From Acetobacter suratthaniensis (GTDB lineage Bacteria > Pseudomonadota > Alphaproteobacteria > Acetobacterales > Acetobacteraceae): a stretch of DNA of 64,000 nt. The position numbers and the translations under genes were made by a program. Below are positions 8,679 through 18,722 of the stretch, in pieces; position 1 is the first letter of the stretch; the number at the start of each line of letters is the position of its first letter. Where the stretch lies: NCBI RefSeq assembly GCF_017377745.1, contig NZ_JAFVMG010000012.1, positions 1-64,000 of the forward strand, given 5' to 3'. A model generated the notes under the pieces. It was not told the origin of the DNA and did no database searches. It worked only from the letters and a program-made list of their open reading frames with translations.

Positions 8679-9884
8679 ATGCACGTTACCCGCCTGCCCA
8701 CCCTGCCCCATACGCGCAGGGCTTTTGTACGAAATGCGATGATACTCGGCGGCACAGGTGCGTGGTGGCTCCACGCGCCAGCACAGGCGGCCCCTCCGGC
8801 CACACGTTTTTCCGCAGTTGAGCACCTGCTTGAAAACGCCGTTACGACAGGGCTGGTTCCCGGTGCGGTCGCTACCATTGGAGGTCAGGGGCAGGTGATG
8901 TGGCGCGGCGTGTTTGGCAACAGTGCGCTGCTCCCCACCCCGGCCCCCATGCTCTGGTCTACCCGGTTCGATATGGCCTCTCTTACCAAGGTGCTGGTCA
9001 CGGCTCCTGCCATCATGCAGTTACAGGAGCGTGGCCTGCTGGCACTGGATACGCCGGTCTGGCGCTACCTGCCGGGCTTTGAGGCTCAGGGCAAACAAGA
9101 CATCACCCTGCGGCTCCTGCTCACCCATTATTCTGGCCTGCCTCCTGATCTGCCACTGGACACCCCATGGCACGGACAGACACAGGCCGTGCGTCTTGTC
9201 ATGGACACGCGCCCGACCAACCCACCGGGGGAGCGGTTTGTCTATAGTGACATCAATTACATCGCACTCGGGCTGATTGTTGAAAGGCTGAGCGGGCTTT
9301 CTCTTGCCACCTATGCCGAGCGCAATATTTTTACCCCTCTGGGTCTGCACCACACAACCTTCCTGCCCAAGCCGGAGGCACCACCCGCCATAGCGCCCAC
9401 ACAGTACGATGAAAACGATCATATGCTGCAAGGCGTTGTGCATGACCCGACCGCCCGCCGCATGGGAGGCGTTGCCGGACATGCCGGACTCTTTTCCTGC
9501 GCACAGGACATGATTCATTACACACAAGCAATGTTAGACAAACGTGCGGGCCTGCCAAGTCCTTTTCCGTTGCAGACGCGCACACTCCGCCTTATGTCCA
9601 CGCCACAGCAGCCACCGGGCAAAACAGACCTGCGTGGATTGGGATGGGATATTGCCACCCATTACTCGACCCCACGAGGCGACTATTTTCCAGAAAATTC
9701 ATTTGGTCATACAGGATTTACAGGCACATCCCTATGGTGCGTGCCGGATACACGCAGCTTTGTCCTGATCCTGAGCAATCGCGTACACCCACGTGGCGGG
9801 CACTCCATTGTTGCCCTCCGGCACGATGTTGCCACTGCGGCGGCTCTGGCACTCCATGCCCATGCGGCACCAATGACACCCTGA
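8679..9884 (+). CDS. Exported serine hydrolase, beta-lactamase/EstB fold
   Basis: 401 residues from ATG 8679, with CCGGAG five bases upstream. The N-terminus (RRAFVRNAMILGG then AWWLHAPAQA) looks like a Tat-type or Sec signal peptide. The catalytic SxxK is in DMASLTKVL; the YxN-type motif is YSDINY. Overall layout matches class C beta-lactamase-like hydrolases (PF00144: esterases, D-aminopeptidases, PBP4-like proteins). The HTG-like third motif appears as HTGFTG near the C-terminus. Substrate cannot be read from the sequence. It is transcribed divergently from the GDSL esterase. Confidence 0.88.
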   Translation: MHVTRLPTLPHTRRAFVRNAMILGGTGAWWLHAPAQAAPPATRFSAVEHLLENAVTTGLVPGAVATIGGQGQVMWRGVFGNSALLPTPAPMLWSTRFDMASLTKVLVTAPAIMQLQERGLLALDTPVWRYLPGFEAQGKQDITLRLLLTHYSGLPPDLPLDTPWHGQTQAVRLVMDTRPTNPPGERFVYSDINYIALGLIVERLSGLSLATYAERNIFTPLGLHHTTFLPKPEAPPAIAPTQYDENDHMLQGVVHDPTARRMGGVAGHAGLFSCAQDMIHYTQAMLDKRAGLPSPFPLQTRTLRLMSTPQQPPGKTDLRGLGWDIATHYSTPRGDYFPENSFGHTGFTGTSLWCVPDTRSFVLILSNRVHPRGGHSIVALRHDVATAAALALHAHAAPMTP

Positions 9885-10055
9885 TAAAACGCCATGCTGT
9901 GGGTCATTCAGGAAAACCACACAACTGTGTGATTCCTGCACCACTCGGCATCCATATTCGCCTGTATATAGGTTTATGCACACGAAGATATAGACAGATA
10001 CCCCCCCTCCCGGCAGAAGACGCGCACCATTCCCTTGCACGAGGCGAAACCCACC

Positions 10056-12434
10056 ATGTCCATGCCCAGCCGCCACCAGCTTCTGTTTGCCTCTGCCGCT
10101 ATCAGTAGTTTTCTGTTTGCAACAACAGTACAGGCCGCCACACCCAGCGCGCAGCCTGCCAAAGACACACAACCAGCCGCCAAAACCTCAGCCACACACA
10201 ACAGCTCTGCGGACACCCCGACCACAGCCCCTATTGCCGGTATTCTCGACGGTTCAAATGGCGAGACCATCAATGTTCATGGTCGCCATGCCGCCGATGG
10301 CACGGGCGCCAAATACATGAACAAGATTGTCTATCTCGGACCACTGGGAAACCGGGATACGCTCGATACCCCCTACTCTGTCATGGGGGTGCCGCACGAT
10401 GTGGTGGTCAACCAGCAACTGCGCAACATCAACGATATGGCGCAATATCTGCCCTCCGTGCAGCTTGAAATCCGTGGCGACCCGAATACATCCCGCCCGC
10501 AGTCACGCGGGTTCGAGGCTGACGTGGTGGCCAACTCGCGTCTGGACGGGCTGAATGTTGTCTCCACCACGCCTTACCCGGCGGAATGGGTCGATAACCT
10601 GCAGGTTCTAAACGGTCTGGCTGGTGCCATGTATGGGCCACAGAACCCGGCCGGTGTGTTTGAATATACCCTCAAACGCCCGACAGACCGCCGCACCGAA
10701 CGTCTGTCCGTTGGGGTGGATTCCATCGGCACCCCTACGGTCAATGGTGATATTTCAGGCCGTATCGGTAAAAAAGGCTGGTTTGGTTACCGCCTGAACA
10801 TGCTCCACGCTGATGGCACAGCCTATACCGAAAATAGCTGGATCCGCCGTGAAATGGTCAGTGCGGATTTTGACATCCATCTGGACGACAAAACCGTTAT
10901 CGAACTCGACGCCAGCCATTATACCTATGCTGAACGCGGAACCGCGCCAGCCTTTGGTATCAATGCCAGCACACAGGTTTCCCAAATCCCCACGGCACCA
11001 GACCTCAGCAATTCCATCGGTGCGCCGTGGAGTGGCTTCAATATGGAAACCAATACCTTCCTCGCCAAAATCAAACACCAGTTCAACAAAAACTGGAGTA
11101 TTACTCTTGGCGGTCTGTATCAGGATGCCATACGCTCTTCCTTCCCTTCCTCTAACACGATCATAAACAACAACGGGAAGTATACAGAAACACCATCAGC
11201 AGCGAAAACCGCCAACGATTTCAGAGTTGGCAGTAACATGGCCTATTTGAACGGTCGTGTTCATACTGGCCCACTGACACATGATCTGGTCATTGGCACC
11301 AATGGCTACATGATGGGCAATTATAACCCGACCAGTTGGACCACATACTCAGGCGCATCTGGAGGGGGATACCTGGATGGCGCGCATGATCATGTCGGGT
11401 CACAACCCTATTTCAGCGGACGTTTCAAATCCGCCAGCATCACTAGCCAGTCTCTGATTGTGGGCGATACAATCAAAATCAACAAGCACTGGTCAGTCAT
11501 GGGCACTCTGTCATGGAGCTGGATCAATCAGGAAAGCCGGAAGACATCGGCTCCCAAAGGGGCCAACTACACGATACCGGGGGCTTTTGTGAGCAGCTCT
11601 GTTTCTGCGGCATTCAGCCCTACCGCAAGCGTTATGTACAAGCCGACTGAAAACCAGACCATTTATTTCACTTATGCTGACTCGGTACAGGCTGGCCCAA
11701 GCTCCAATGCCTCTGCTGCCAATCCTTATACGACCCTACCGATCGCCCACTCTCAGGAATATGAAGTAGGATACAAAATCCGATATGGGAAAATGCAGTT
11801 CAATGTAGCTGGGTTTCGCATGACATCACCTTATGCGGCGAGCATTTGCGCGACAAAAGCCTGTTCCGGGGCCTCCGGTTCGCTTCTTTATGCTTATGCT
11901 GGCACACAACGCAATTACGGTGTGGAAGCACAGATTTCAGGCGAGATATTGCCCAACCTGTCTGTTCTGGCAGGCATGACATGGCTGGATGCCGAATTGC
12001 TTAACAGCAACGTGACAGCCGCTGTACCAGGCACAAACGGCACAAAAACCGTTTCGGCCAATGGCAAGGAAATCGTTGGTGTAGCCCCGCTACAAGCCAA
12101 TCTGCTTCTTGATTACCGCCTGCCATCTTCGCTGGGAGCCTTCGCCTCTGGCTGGGCTTTCAATGCCAATGTCCATTACATGGGCAACCGTGCTGCCGAC
12201 ATGACAAATACGCTGCATACCGGCTCGTACACCACTCTAGACCTTGGTACACGCTATGCTTTCCATGTTCACCACTTCCCGTGGGTTGTTCGTTTCGGCG
12301 TAAGCAATGCTACAAACGAACGGTATTGGGCTTCCGTCTATACCGGCTCGCCGGGTGCTACCAGTGGTTCAGCAGAGAGCCTTTATGCAGGTCTGCCGCG
12401 TATCTACCACTTCACCTTTTCAGCCGAGTTCTGA
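10056..12434 (+). CDS. TonB-dependent outer-membrane receptor, siderophore type
   Basis: 792 residues from ATG 10056, chosen because it starts a clear signal peptide (cleaved after TTVQAA) and has GAGG upstream. A plug domain follows (SVMGVPHDVVVNQQLRNIND, SRGFEADVVANSRLDGL, LNGLAGAMYGPQNPAG), then a 22-strand-type barrel ending in the aromatic terminus FTFSAEF. The plug features resemble the FhuA/FhuE/FecA siderophore-receptor group, so ferric siderophore import is likely. A TetR-family gene follows on the same strand. No periplasmic binding protein or ABC importer accompanies it. Confidence 0.92.
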   Translation: MSMPSRHQLLFASAAISSFLFATTVQAATPSAQPAKDTQPAAKTSATHNSSADTPTTAPIAGILDGSNGETINVHGRHAADGTGAKYMNKIVYLGPLGNRDTLDTPYSVMGVPHDVVVNQQLRNINDMAQYLPSVQLEIRGDPNTSRPQSRGFEADVVANSRLDGLNVVSTTPYPAEWVDNLQVLNGLAGAMYGPQNPAGVFEYTLKRPTDRRTERLSVGVDSIGTPTVNGDISGRIGKKGWFGYRLNMLHADGTAYTENSWIRREMVSADFDIHLDDKTVIELDASHYTYAERGTAPAFGINASTQVSQIPTAPDLSNSIGAPWSGFNMETNTFLAKIKHQFNKNWSITLGGLYQDAIRSSFPSSNTIINNNGKYTETPSAAKTANDFRVGSNMAYLNGRVHTGPLTHDLVIGTNGYMMGNYNPTSWTTYSGASGGGYLDGAHDHVGSQPYFSGRFKSASITSQSLIVGDTIKINKHWSVMGTLSWSWINQESRKTSAPKGANYTIPGAFVSSSVSAAFSPTASVMYKPTENQTIYFTYADSVQAGPSSNASAANPYTTLPIAHSQEYEVGYKIRYGKMQFNVAGFRMTSPYAASICATKACSGASGSLLYAYAGTQRNYGVEAQISGEILPNLSVLAGMTWLDAELLNSNVTAAVPGTNGTKTVSANGKEIVGVAPLQANLLLDYRLPSSLGAFASGWAFNANVHYMGNRAADMTNTLHTGSYTTLDLGTRYAFHVHHFPWVVRFGVSNATNERYWASVYTGSPGATSGSAESLYAGLPRIYHFTFSAEF

Positions 12435-12442
12435 TGAGCGCT

Positions 12443-12470
12443 GCGAGGTAAGGCCATACCCTTACCTCGC
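12443..12470 (+). terminator. Hairpin after TonB receptor
   Basis: GCGAGGTAAGG pairs perfectly with CCTTACCTCGC around a six-base loop, nine bases after the receptor stop. No U-tract follows, so termination is likely but not certain. Confidence 0.5.
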
Positions 12471-12680
12471 CCCCGCTACCGATCCTCCACACCATTGATC
12501 GTATACAGAGCGAAGTCATTCCAACCCGTATAGTCCGTAGCCATGGTTTTTCTTCAGGCTGGTTTTCGCTAAACACTGATCTGTCAGGGGCCATAACCTT
12601 GACGTGGCTTGCGCCAGCGCTCAAGGAGAAAGCCACATCTGATAAAATGTTCGGCACGCACAAATCAGGACACGGCAGAC

Positions 12681-13316
12681 ATGGTGAGCAAGACAACCGG
12701 GCAGAATACCCCCGCGACATCAGCACGGCGCAAACGCCGCGCACCCGAAGAATCCATGGCTCTGCTAACAACAGAATCCCTCGATCTGTTCGCCAAAAAC
12801 AATTATTCATCCGTTACAATCAAGGATATATCCCGCTCAACGGGCATCAATTCCGGCCTGATCTATTATTACTTCAACAACAAGTCCGACCTATTCCTGA
12901 AGACAGTGGAAAAAGCCACGCAGGAAGCGCTCAGAACGTTTGAAGAAGAAAGCCGGAACAACCAGACCCCAACCGATACCATTACGGGCTGGATACAGAT
13001 ACACGCCACCCACTACATCATGCTGCAAAAGCTGGCCAAAGTCAGTCTGGACTACGCCACAACCCATGAGCGCGAAGACAGGCTGGATCAGGCCATCCAG
13101 CGCTTTTACCAAAAAGAATTCGAAATACTCGACCACGCAATCGTAGCAGGCATGCAAAGCGGAGAGTTCCGCACGGTGGAACCGCGCCAGATTTCCACCT
13201 TTATCTCCACCTTTCTGGATGGCTGCCTGTTCCGCTCCTTCATGTTTCCCGATTTTGATTACAGGCAATCCATCAACGATCTGGTGGACATTATTCTCAG
13301 CCATCTCAAAGCCTGA
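12681..13316 (+). CDS. TetR/AcrR-family transcriptional regulator
   Basis: 211 residues from ATG 12681 (AGGA about ten bases upstream); an earlier start at 12609 is possible but gives an unlikely basic leader. The TetR helix-turn-helix is visible at SVTIKDISRSTGINSGLIYY followed by YFNNKSDLF. The C-terminal ligand domain is all-helical and unassigned. It lies between the siderophore-type receptor and the convergent glutamine synthetase, so either may be a target; neither is proven. An Arg/Lys-rich tail precedes the DNA-binding domain. Confidence 0.9.
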   Translation: MVSKTTGQNTPATSARRKRRAPEESMALLTTESLDLFAKNNYSSVTIKDISRSTGINSGLIYYYFNNKSDLFLKTVEKATQEALRTFEEESRNNQTPTDTITGWIQIHATHYIMLQKLAKVSLDYATTHEREDRLDQAIQRFYQKEFEILDHAIVAGMQSGEFRTVEPRQISTFISTFLDGCLFRSFMFPDFDYRQSINDLVDIILSHLKA

Positions 13317-13333
13317 AGGTTTTACAGGGGCCA

Positions 13334-13370
13334 AACAAAAAAAACGGCGCGTACCCTGTGGCACGCGCCG
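13334..13370 (-). terminator. Intrinsic terminator for glnT
   Basis: On the minus strand CGGCGCGT pairs with ACGCGCCG and is followed by eight consecutive T residues, a textbook rho-independent terminator just past the glutamine synthetase stop. A second hairpin without a T-run (TGGGCGCTG/CAGCGCCCA, 13376-13398) lies between it and the stop codon. Confidence 0.85.
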
Positions 13371-13413
13371 CGCATTGGGCGCTGTCTGGCAGCGCCCAGC
13401 CTGAAACAACGGC

Positions 13414-14796
13414 TCAGAACATCGAAGCGTAACGCTCGATTTCCCACGGTGAGATGCTCAGGTGGTAGCTGTTCCATTCTTCCAGCTTGTAGCGGACGAA
13501 TTCTGCCTTGAGGCCAGCCCCCAGAACGCTTTCCACAAACGGGTCTTCATCAAACGCCGCCACAGCTTCCTGCAGGGTCTGCGGCAGGAACTCGATCCCG
13601 CGTTCCGCACGTTCCTGTTCGGAAATTTCGTACAGGTTATCTTCATTCGGCGCACCGGGGTCGAGCTTTTCGCGGATACCTTCCAGCCCGGCCGCCAGCA
13701 CCAGCGCTGCCGCCAGATACGGATTGACCGCACCATCGGCATTACGGGATTCACAGCGACCACCACCCGCAGGCACACGCACCGAGTTTGTCCGGTTGTT
13801 TGAACCATAGGAGTTGAACACCGGCGCCCATGAGAAGTAGCTCATGGCCCCGCGCCGTACCAGACGCTTGTAGCTGTTGACCGTAGGCGCAAAAGCCGCA
13901 CACAGGGCGCGCCCGTGCTTGAGAATACCACCAATGAAGTAGTAACCAAGCTGGGTCAGGCCGATACCACGGGGGTCTTCCTCCGGGCTGCACTGGAACA
14001 GGTTCTGCCCGGTTTTGACATCCGCCAGCGACATGTTGAAATGCGCACCATTGCCGGTTTTATCGGCAAACGGCTTGGGCATCATGGTGGCGATCAGCCC
14101 TTCTTCCTTGGCGTAATGCTTGGCCATAAAGCGGAAGAACGTCAGCCGGTCACAGGTGGTCAGGGCATCGGCGTAGTTGAAGTCGAACTCGAACTGGCCG
14201 TTGGCATCTTCGTGGTCGAAGGAATACAGATCCCAGCCCAGATCGTTGATACAGGAGGCCACCTTGTCCAGCCAGCTAAAGCTGTTAACAAAACCCTGCA
14301 CGTCATAACAGGGTTTTACAAGATTATCCGTAGAGTCTGACGGCACCAGAGACCCGTCAGCCTGCGGCTTGAGCAGGAAAACTTCACATTCGATCCCGAG
14401 ATTGAACTCAAAGCCCATGCTGCGCGCGATTTCGATCTGGTTTTTCAGTGCGACACGCGTGCTCAGCGGATACGGCTTGCCTTTGAAGGACAGGTCGGCC
14501 GGGATCCATGCCAGAGCGGGTTCCCACGGCAGTTGCACGATATGGGACAGATCGGGAATGGAAACCAGTTCGTCTTCATTGGGCTTCTGGCCCAGACCAT
14601 CCAGCGCGTAGCCAGTGTAGCGTTCAGACCCCGCCGCCATGTGCGCCAGATGATCGACAGGTACAACCTTGCCTTTCTGCACACCATGAATATCGACATA
14701 AGCACCGATGCAGTATTTGATACCGCGTTCGGACATATCGGCCATCAGGCTTTTGACGTCCTGACCGCTGGAATTCACCATCCATTGCTTTGTCAT
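13414..14796 (-). CDS. glnT: GlnT-type glutamate-ammonia ligase (type III glutamine synthetase)
   Basis: 460 residues from ATG 14796, with GGAGAG seven bases upstream. Glutamine synthetase motifs are present: metal-binding Glu residues in [20 protein letters not shown], the ammonium/glutamate segment [10 protein letters not shown], the nucleotide-contact NSYKRL, and NRTNSVRVP. Length and the opening segment [20 protein letters not shown] match the rhizobial GlnT group, not GlnA; the C-terminal adenylylation Tyr segment of GlnA is not evident. It makes glutamine from glutamate, ammonia and ATP, though some GlnT relatives ligate other amines. It lies near the ammonia-releasing guanidine/urea operon. 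A 22-bp near-palindrome at 14864-14885 is its likely control site. Confidence 0.85.
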   Translation of the reverse strand: MTKQWMVNSSGQDVKSLMADMSERGIKYCIGAYVDIHGVQKGKVVPVDHLAHMAAGSERYTGYALDGLGQKPNEDELVSIPDLSHIVQLPWEPALAWIPADLSFKGKPYPLSTRVALKNQIEIARSMGFEFNLGIECEVFLLKPQADGSLVPSDSTDNLVKPCYDVQGFVNSFSWLDKVASCINDLGWDLYSFDHEDANGQFEFDFNYADALTTCDRLTFFRFMAKHYAKEEGLIATMMPKPFADKTGNGAHFNMSLADVKTGQNLFQCSPEEDPRGIGLTQLGYYFIGGILKHGRALCAAFAPTVNSYKRLVRRGAMSYFSWAPVFNSYGSNNRTNSVRVPAGGGRCESRNADGAVNPYLAAALVLAAGLEGIREKLDPGAPNEDNLYEISEQERAERGIEFLPQTLQEAVAAFDEDPFVESVLGAGLKAEFVRYKLEEWNSYHLSISPWEIERYASMF

Positions 14797-14863
14797 TATC
14801 TTCTCTCCGTTGCTGTGCCGCTCTGCTGTGGCACGGGCTGGCGTTTCTGGTTCCTGCATATCA

Positions 14864-14885
14864 ATTAATTGAACGTTTAATCAAT
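14864..14885. promoter_or_regulatory. Near-palindrome upstream of glnT
   Basis: ATTAATTGAACGTTTAATCAAT is symmetric in 9 of 11 base pairs about an AACGTT core. It sits about 68 bases before the glnT start. A related A+T-rich palindrome with the same TTAATTG and TTTAATNAAT elements lies at 16029-16046. An operator for a shared regulator is inferred. Confidence 0.4.
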
Positions 14886-14939
14886 AAGAAACGACAACCT
14901 GTATGCAGAAATTTTCAACATGCTGTTTTTAAAGTGTTT

Positions 14940-15947
14940 TTAGTCCTTCGCCCCGTCCGATTCCCCATCCAGCAGGCTGGCGACCGCACGGGCCAGCGGG
15001 GCCGTAGCCTCTGCAAACCGCCCCGGCGCCCCTGCACAATGCCCGTACCGGGTAACCAGAGGCCAGACATCCGCCTGACTAATCCAGGCGGCTTCCATCC
15101 TGACTTCGGATTCAATGAAATAAGCATCATTAACCGAAGGCAGAAGCAGCACCTTGGCGGTAATATCGGCCAGATCCAGCACATCATCCCCCGGCCCGTG
15201 CCGGAAGGAAGCAGACTTCCATGTCCGCAGCACCGCCAGAAGATCCGCCGCATTCTGCTCCAGATGATCCTGCTCCCAATAACGCAGGAAACTTTCAAGC
15301 GTATGGTAGCCCAGCTCCCTGTACCCATGGGTACGGAAAAAATCAGGCGAATAGGCCCAGCCACAATAACTGCGGGCAAAGGCTTTGACTGTCGCAACAG
15401 GTGGCGCAGCAAACGTACCCTCGGCATAGCCTGCATCCGCCGTCAGGATGCTTTCCATGCCTTCCAGAAAAACCCTGTTCTGTGGCCAGCAGTTTGCCGT
15501 GGCGCAGGTTGCCAGAACCCGCCTGACATCCTGCGGATACATAGCCGCCCAATACAGCGCCTGCATACCGCCCAAAGACCACCCAGCAACCAGAGGCAGG
15601 CTTTCAATACCGAACTGTTCGCGTAGCATCCGGCGCTGGCAGCGCACGTTGTCACGCATATCCACCAGCGGAAAAACACCACCGCCATACGTGCTGGGCG
15701 ATGTGGATTCGCCCGCACCCAGCAGCCCCGGCGTAATCACGCAGTAGCGATCGGTATCAAACACATTCCCCGGCCCGATCAGCGGGGCATAGGATGCAGT
15801 GCTGCCACCATAATAAGCAGGCACCAGAATACAGTTATCGGCTGTATCGGACAGTGTGCCCCACATACGCCAGGCCAGCCGTGCATCCTGCAGGATCTGC
15901 CCGCTCGCCAGCCGGACATCGCCACAGGAAAAATATCCGCTTTGCAT
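14940..15947 (-). CDS. MetX-like alpha/beta hydrolase (homoserine O-acetyltransferase superfamily)
   Basis: 335 residues. The triad is visible: nucleophile Ser in AGWSLGGMQAL, Asp in LPSVNDAYF, and His in YGHCAGAPG. The N-terminal layout (LAWRMWGTLSDTADNCILVPAYYGGS, then GPGNVFDTDRYCVITPGLLG) matches the homoserine O-acetyltransferase/MetX superfamily. However, it lacks clear hallmarks of a methionine gene and has no met neighbours, and many such paralogues are plain hydrolases. It lies upstream of glnT on the same strand, separated by 143 bases. A palindrome at 16029-16046 precedes it. Function beyond alpha/beta hydrolase is uncertain. Confidence 0.8.
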   Translation of the reverse strand: MQSGYFSCGDVRLASGQILQDARLAWRMWGTLSDTADNCILVPAYYGGSTASYAPLIGPGNVFDTDRYCVITPGLLGAGESTSPSTYGGGVFPLVDMRDNVRCQRRMLREQFGIESLPLVAGWSLGGMQALYWAAMYPQDVRRVLATCATANCWPQNRVFLEGMESILTADAGYAEGTFAAPPVATVKAFARSYCGWAYSPDFFRTHGYRELGYHTLESFLRYWEQDHLEQNAADLLAVLRTWKSASFRHGPGDDVLDLADITAKVLLLPSVNDAYFIESEVRMEAAWISQADVWPLVTRYGHCAGAPGRFAEATAPLARAVASLLDGESDGAKD

Positions 15948-16028
15948 TCTTTCCCGTTCCCCCAGCTTTGTGTGCTGTATTGTCTGATTACGTTCGATAT
16001 TCAGCTTCGCAGGGGGAAAAGGTCAATT

Positions 16029-16046
16029 ATTAATTGTTTAATTAAT
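16029..16046. promoter_or_regulatory. A+T-rich palindrome between divergent genes
   Basis: ATTAATT-GTTT-AATTAAT is a perfect 7-bp inverted repeat. It lies between the MetX-like gene (minus) and the sorbosone dehydrogenase homologue (plus), and resembles the site before glnT. Being so A+T-rich, it could also simply be promoter sequence. Confidence 0.35.
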
Positions 16047-16081
16047 GATTTTTCGTCCCTCCAAAACCACAGGAGAAAGCG

Positions 16082-17431
16082 ATGGTCACCAGACCCCGCA
16101 CAAGACTGGCCACTCTGATGATCACAAGCGCCCTGATCGGTGCCGCAGCACTTATTGGCTGGAAAGTCGTCGCCCGCCCAGAGCAGGCCCGCCTGCCTCT
16201 GGCCAGCAGCTTTGGCCCCACCCCCACGCTTCCATCCCCCAACCCTACGCTGGTGCCAACAATCAATGTTGCAACGCCTGTCGGCTGGGCAAAAGAGCAG
16301 ACACCACAACCCGCCCGAGGGCTGGCGGTTCATGCTTTTGCCACGGGTCTGGATCACCCGCGCTGGCTGTACACCCTGCCCAATGGCGATATTCTGGTGG
16401 CGGAAACCAATTCGCCCGGAACGGATATTGATACAATCAAGAACAGGGCAGCCCGTTTTGTCATGGGCTGGGCCGGTGCTGGCGAAAAAAGCCCGGACCG
16501 GATCATGCTGCTACGCGATACGGACGGCGATGGTGTAGCGGATACGCGCACGGTGTTTCTTGAACACCTGCACTCTCCCCTTGGCATGGCGCTGGTCGGG
16601 CAGACACTCTACGTTGCCAATGCCGATGCCATTATGGCGTTTCCCTACACATCTGGAGCGCTTTTTATCCATGATGCTGGCACCAAAGTAGCCGACCTGC
16701 CTTCGGGTTATAACCATCACTGGACTAAAAACCTGCTGGCCAGCCCGGATGGGCAGTTTCTTTATGTCACGGTCGGCTCCAACAGCAACGTGGCCGAACA
16801 TGGCATGGAGGCTGAAGAAGGCCGTGCCCGGATCATGCAACTGGAACTGGCAACCGGCAAACTGACCCCTTACGCTACCGGCCTGCGCAACCCCAACGGT
16901 CTGGGATGGGAACCCCAGACAGGTGCACTCTGGGTTGCGGTCAACGAGCGTGATGAAATCGGTAGCGATCTTGTGCCCGACTACATTACCTCTGTCCGTC
17001 CCGGTGGGTTTTATGGCTGGCCCTACAGCTATTATGGCCAGCATGTGGATACGCGCGTGCAGCCGCAACGGCCAGACCTCGTCGCCAGCGCCATCGTGCC
17101 TGACTACGCTCTTGGCTCGCACACGGCGTCCCTCGGTCTGGCTTTTTCCGCCAATGCCACAGCACTCCCCGAAACATGGCGGCATGGCCTGTTCGTTGCC
17201 CAGCATGGCTCGTGGAACCGACGCCCCAAAAGCGGGTATCAGGTGCTTTATATTCCCTTTGCCAATGGCCAGCCGGTTTCTCTGCCAACGCAGGTGCTGG
17301 GTGGCTTTCTTAGCGCGGATGATACCCACGCACACGGTCGCCCCGTAGGCCTGACAGTGGATGGCGCGGGCGCGCTCCTTGTCGCAGATGATGTGGGGGG
17401 CGTGGTGTGGCAGGTCAGGGCTGCTCCCTGA
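16082..17431 (+). CDS. Sorbosone dehydrogenase-family (PQQ, beta-propeller) protein
   Basis: 449 residues. An N-terminal hydrophobic segment ([19 protein letters not shown]) acts as signal anchor or uncleaved signal. The rest is a six-bladed propeller of the soluble glucose/sorbosone dehydrogenase fold: [51 protein letters not shown], and [12 protein letters not shown] with a ligand-type His. Family members oxidise sugars or aldehydes in the periplasm with PQQ and feed electrons to quinone, as L-sorbosone dehydrogenase does in Gluconobacter and Acetobacter. Its substrate here cannot be told. It stands alone, convergent with the ABC binding protein. Confidence 0.85.
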   Translation: MVTRPRTRLATLMITSALIGAAALIGWKVVARPEQARLPLASSFGPTPTLPSPNPTLVPTINVATPVGWAKEQTPQPARGLAVHAFATGLDHPRWLYTLPNGDILVAETNSPGTDIDTIKNRAARFVMGWAGAGEKSPDRIMLLRDTDGDGVADTRTVFLEHLHSPLGMALVGQTLYVANADAIMAFPYTSGALFIHDAGTKVADLPSGYNHHWTKNLLASPDGQFLYVTVGSNSNVAEHGMEAEEGRARIMQLELATGKLTPYATGLRNPNGLGWEPQTGALWVAVNERDEIGSDLVPDYITSVRPGGFYGWPYSYYGQHVDTRVQPQRPDLVASAIVPDYALGSHTASLGLAFSANATALPETWRHGLFVAQHGSWNRRPKSGYQVLYIPFANGQPVSLPTQVLGGFLSADDTHAHGRPVGLTVDGAGALLVADDVGGVVWQVRAAP

Positions 17432-17451
17432 GCGCTTGCCCTAACAGAAAA

Positions 17452-17476
17452 GGGCGGGGTTCATGGAACCCCGCCC
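17452..17476. terminator. Bidirectional terminator hairpin
   Basis: GGGCGGGGTTC pairs with GAACCCCGCCC around a three-base loop. On the minus strand it is followed by a short TTTT run, so it should end the guanidine/urea operon; it can also serve the convergent sorbosone dehydrogenase gene. Confidence 0.7.
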
Positions 17477-17503
17477 CTTCTCACACAGCCTGAAAGAGAA
17501 GGC

Positions 17504-18520
17504 TTATTTGGCCAGTTCGTGAATAATGGCCGCATCGATATAAGTGTCGATATTCTGAGGGGTTTTGTAAACTTCGTATTTTACATTGAAGTTATCGGCA
17601 TTCTGGGTCGAACCATAAATGGAGGCCAGCGTGTCGTTACGCTCATAAACCTTCTGGTTGTCTTCCAGCGTGAGCAGATGCGTGCCCTTGAGCAGCTTCT
17701 TGTAGCCAGCGGGTTCAAGCCCCACACGACGGGACATGATATCCAGCGCTTCAGGCTGGGTCTTGGGGTCTTCGATAAAGGCCACCACGCGCTTCCACAC
17801 GCCCACAACCTTTTTCCATTCCTCCGGGTGAGCCTTGAGGCTTGCCGGATCAACCGCCAGCACATCGTAAATCAGGCCCGGTGCATCATGCGAGGTGTAG
17901 ATGGGCCGCGAACCCGGCACCTGCCGCAGAGCCTGTCCGGCACTGGGCTGCCATGCGCCAATGCCCGACACATCGCCCGAAGCCAGAACCTGCGGCGTTT
18001 CGTTGGTTTTGGTATCAACCAGCGTAATGTCGGTTTCCTTCATGCCTGCGGCCTGCAGGGCATTGAGCAGCAGCAGGTGATCCACCAGCCCGCGTTCAAC
18101 ACCAACTTTCTTGCCTTTAAGGTCTTTCACGCTGGTTACACCCGGTGCGCCAATGATCATGTCATTGCCGTTCGAGTAATCGCCTACCAGCACGATCACA
18201 CCCTTATGGCCACCGGAGCCGGTTACCAGCACATCACCATTGGTCGCGGTTACGGCATCGAGCTTGCCGGAGGCGAAAGCATCGAGTGATGCGGAATAAT
18301 CGAACCACTGGAAGGAGACATCCACGCCCGCTTCCTTGAACCATCCCTTATCCAGTGCAACCTGCCAGGCCACCCAGCCCGGCCAGTCGCTGTAGCCAAC
18401 CTGGAGCGGCGCGGCCTCGGCCTGTGCCAGACTGCCCGCCACGCCACCTACCGCGACAAGGCAGCAGGTCATGAGAAAGTTGCGAAACCTGGATCCTACG
18501 GTCTTGGTCTTCATCTGCAT
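17504..18520 (-). CDS. ABC transporter substrate-binding protein of the guanidine/urea operon
   Basis: 338 residues with a signal peptide (NFLMTCCLVAVGGVAGSLAQAEAA) and an AGGAGAG Shine-Dalgarno before ATG 18520. The fold signature is NMT1/TauA/SsuA-like: VGYSDWPGWVAWQVALDKGWF, then ATNGDVLVTG and KDLKGKKVGVERG. It should capture the nitrogen substrate in the periplasm and hand it to the permease/ATPase encoded at the other end of the same operon (26202-28072). It is the last gene, 202 bases after allophanate hydrolase, with a hairpin at 18536-18555 in its leader. Substrate is inferred from context as guanidine, urea or a relative. Confidence 0.88.
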   Translation of the reverse strand: MQMKTKTVGSRFRNFLMTCCLVAVGGVAGSLAQAEAAPLQVGYSDWPGWVAWQVALDKGWFKEAGVDVSFQWFDYSASLDAFASGKLDAVTATNGDVLVTGSGGHKGVIVLVGDYSNGNDMIIGAPGVTSVKDLKGKKVGVERGLVDHLLLLNALQAAGMKETDITLVDTKTNETPQVLASGDVSGIGAWQPSAGQALRQVPGSRPIYTSHDAPGLIYDVLAVDPASLKAHPEEWKKVVGVWKRVVAFIEDPKTQPEALDIMSRRVGLEPAGYKKLLKGTHLLTLEDNQKVYERNDTLASIYGSTQNADNFNVKYEVYKTPQNIDTYIDAAIIHELAK

Positions 18521-18535
18521 GACTCTCCTTCAATG

Positions 18536-18555
18536 TTGTTCCGTAAAAGGAACAA
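18536..18555 (-). other. Small stem-loop in leader of the binding-protein gene
   Basis: TTGTTCC-GTAAAA-GGAACAA is a perfect 7-bp stem 15 bases before the binding-protein ATG. Such 5' hairpins can stabilise or mark processed transcripts, allowing the binding protein to be made in excess over enzymes of the same operon. A regulator site is the alternative. Confidence 0.4.
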
Positions 18556-18722
18556 TATAGACAAACCTTTCCCCACTACAGGCTTTACGAACCTGTTGGG
18601 GGAAAACCATCCTCCATAGTGGCCTGACACCATCATGGAACACTTCGCCCCGGCAGGGAAAGCACCGCCTGCATGCAGGCCGCATTTTCCCTGCCACCAG
18701 GGGTCAACTCATCCGTGCAGCC

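Noticed and set aside
9905..9940. Imperfect stem (CAGGAA/TTCCTG with inner CACAC/GTGTG) after the serine hydrolase
   Set aside because: Interrupted stem and no T-run; too weak to call a terminator.
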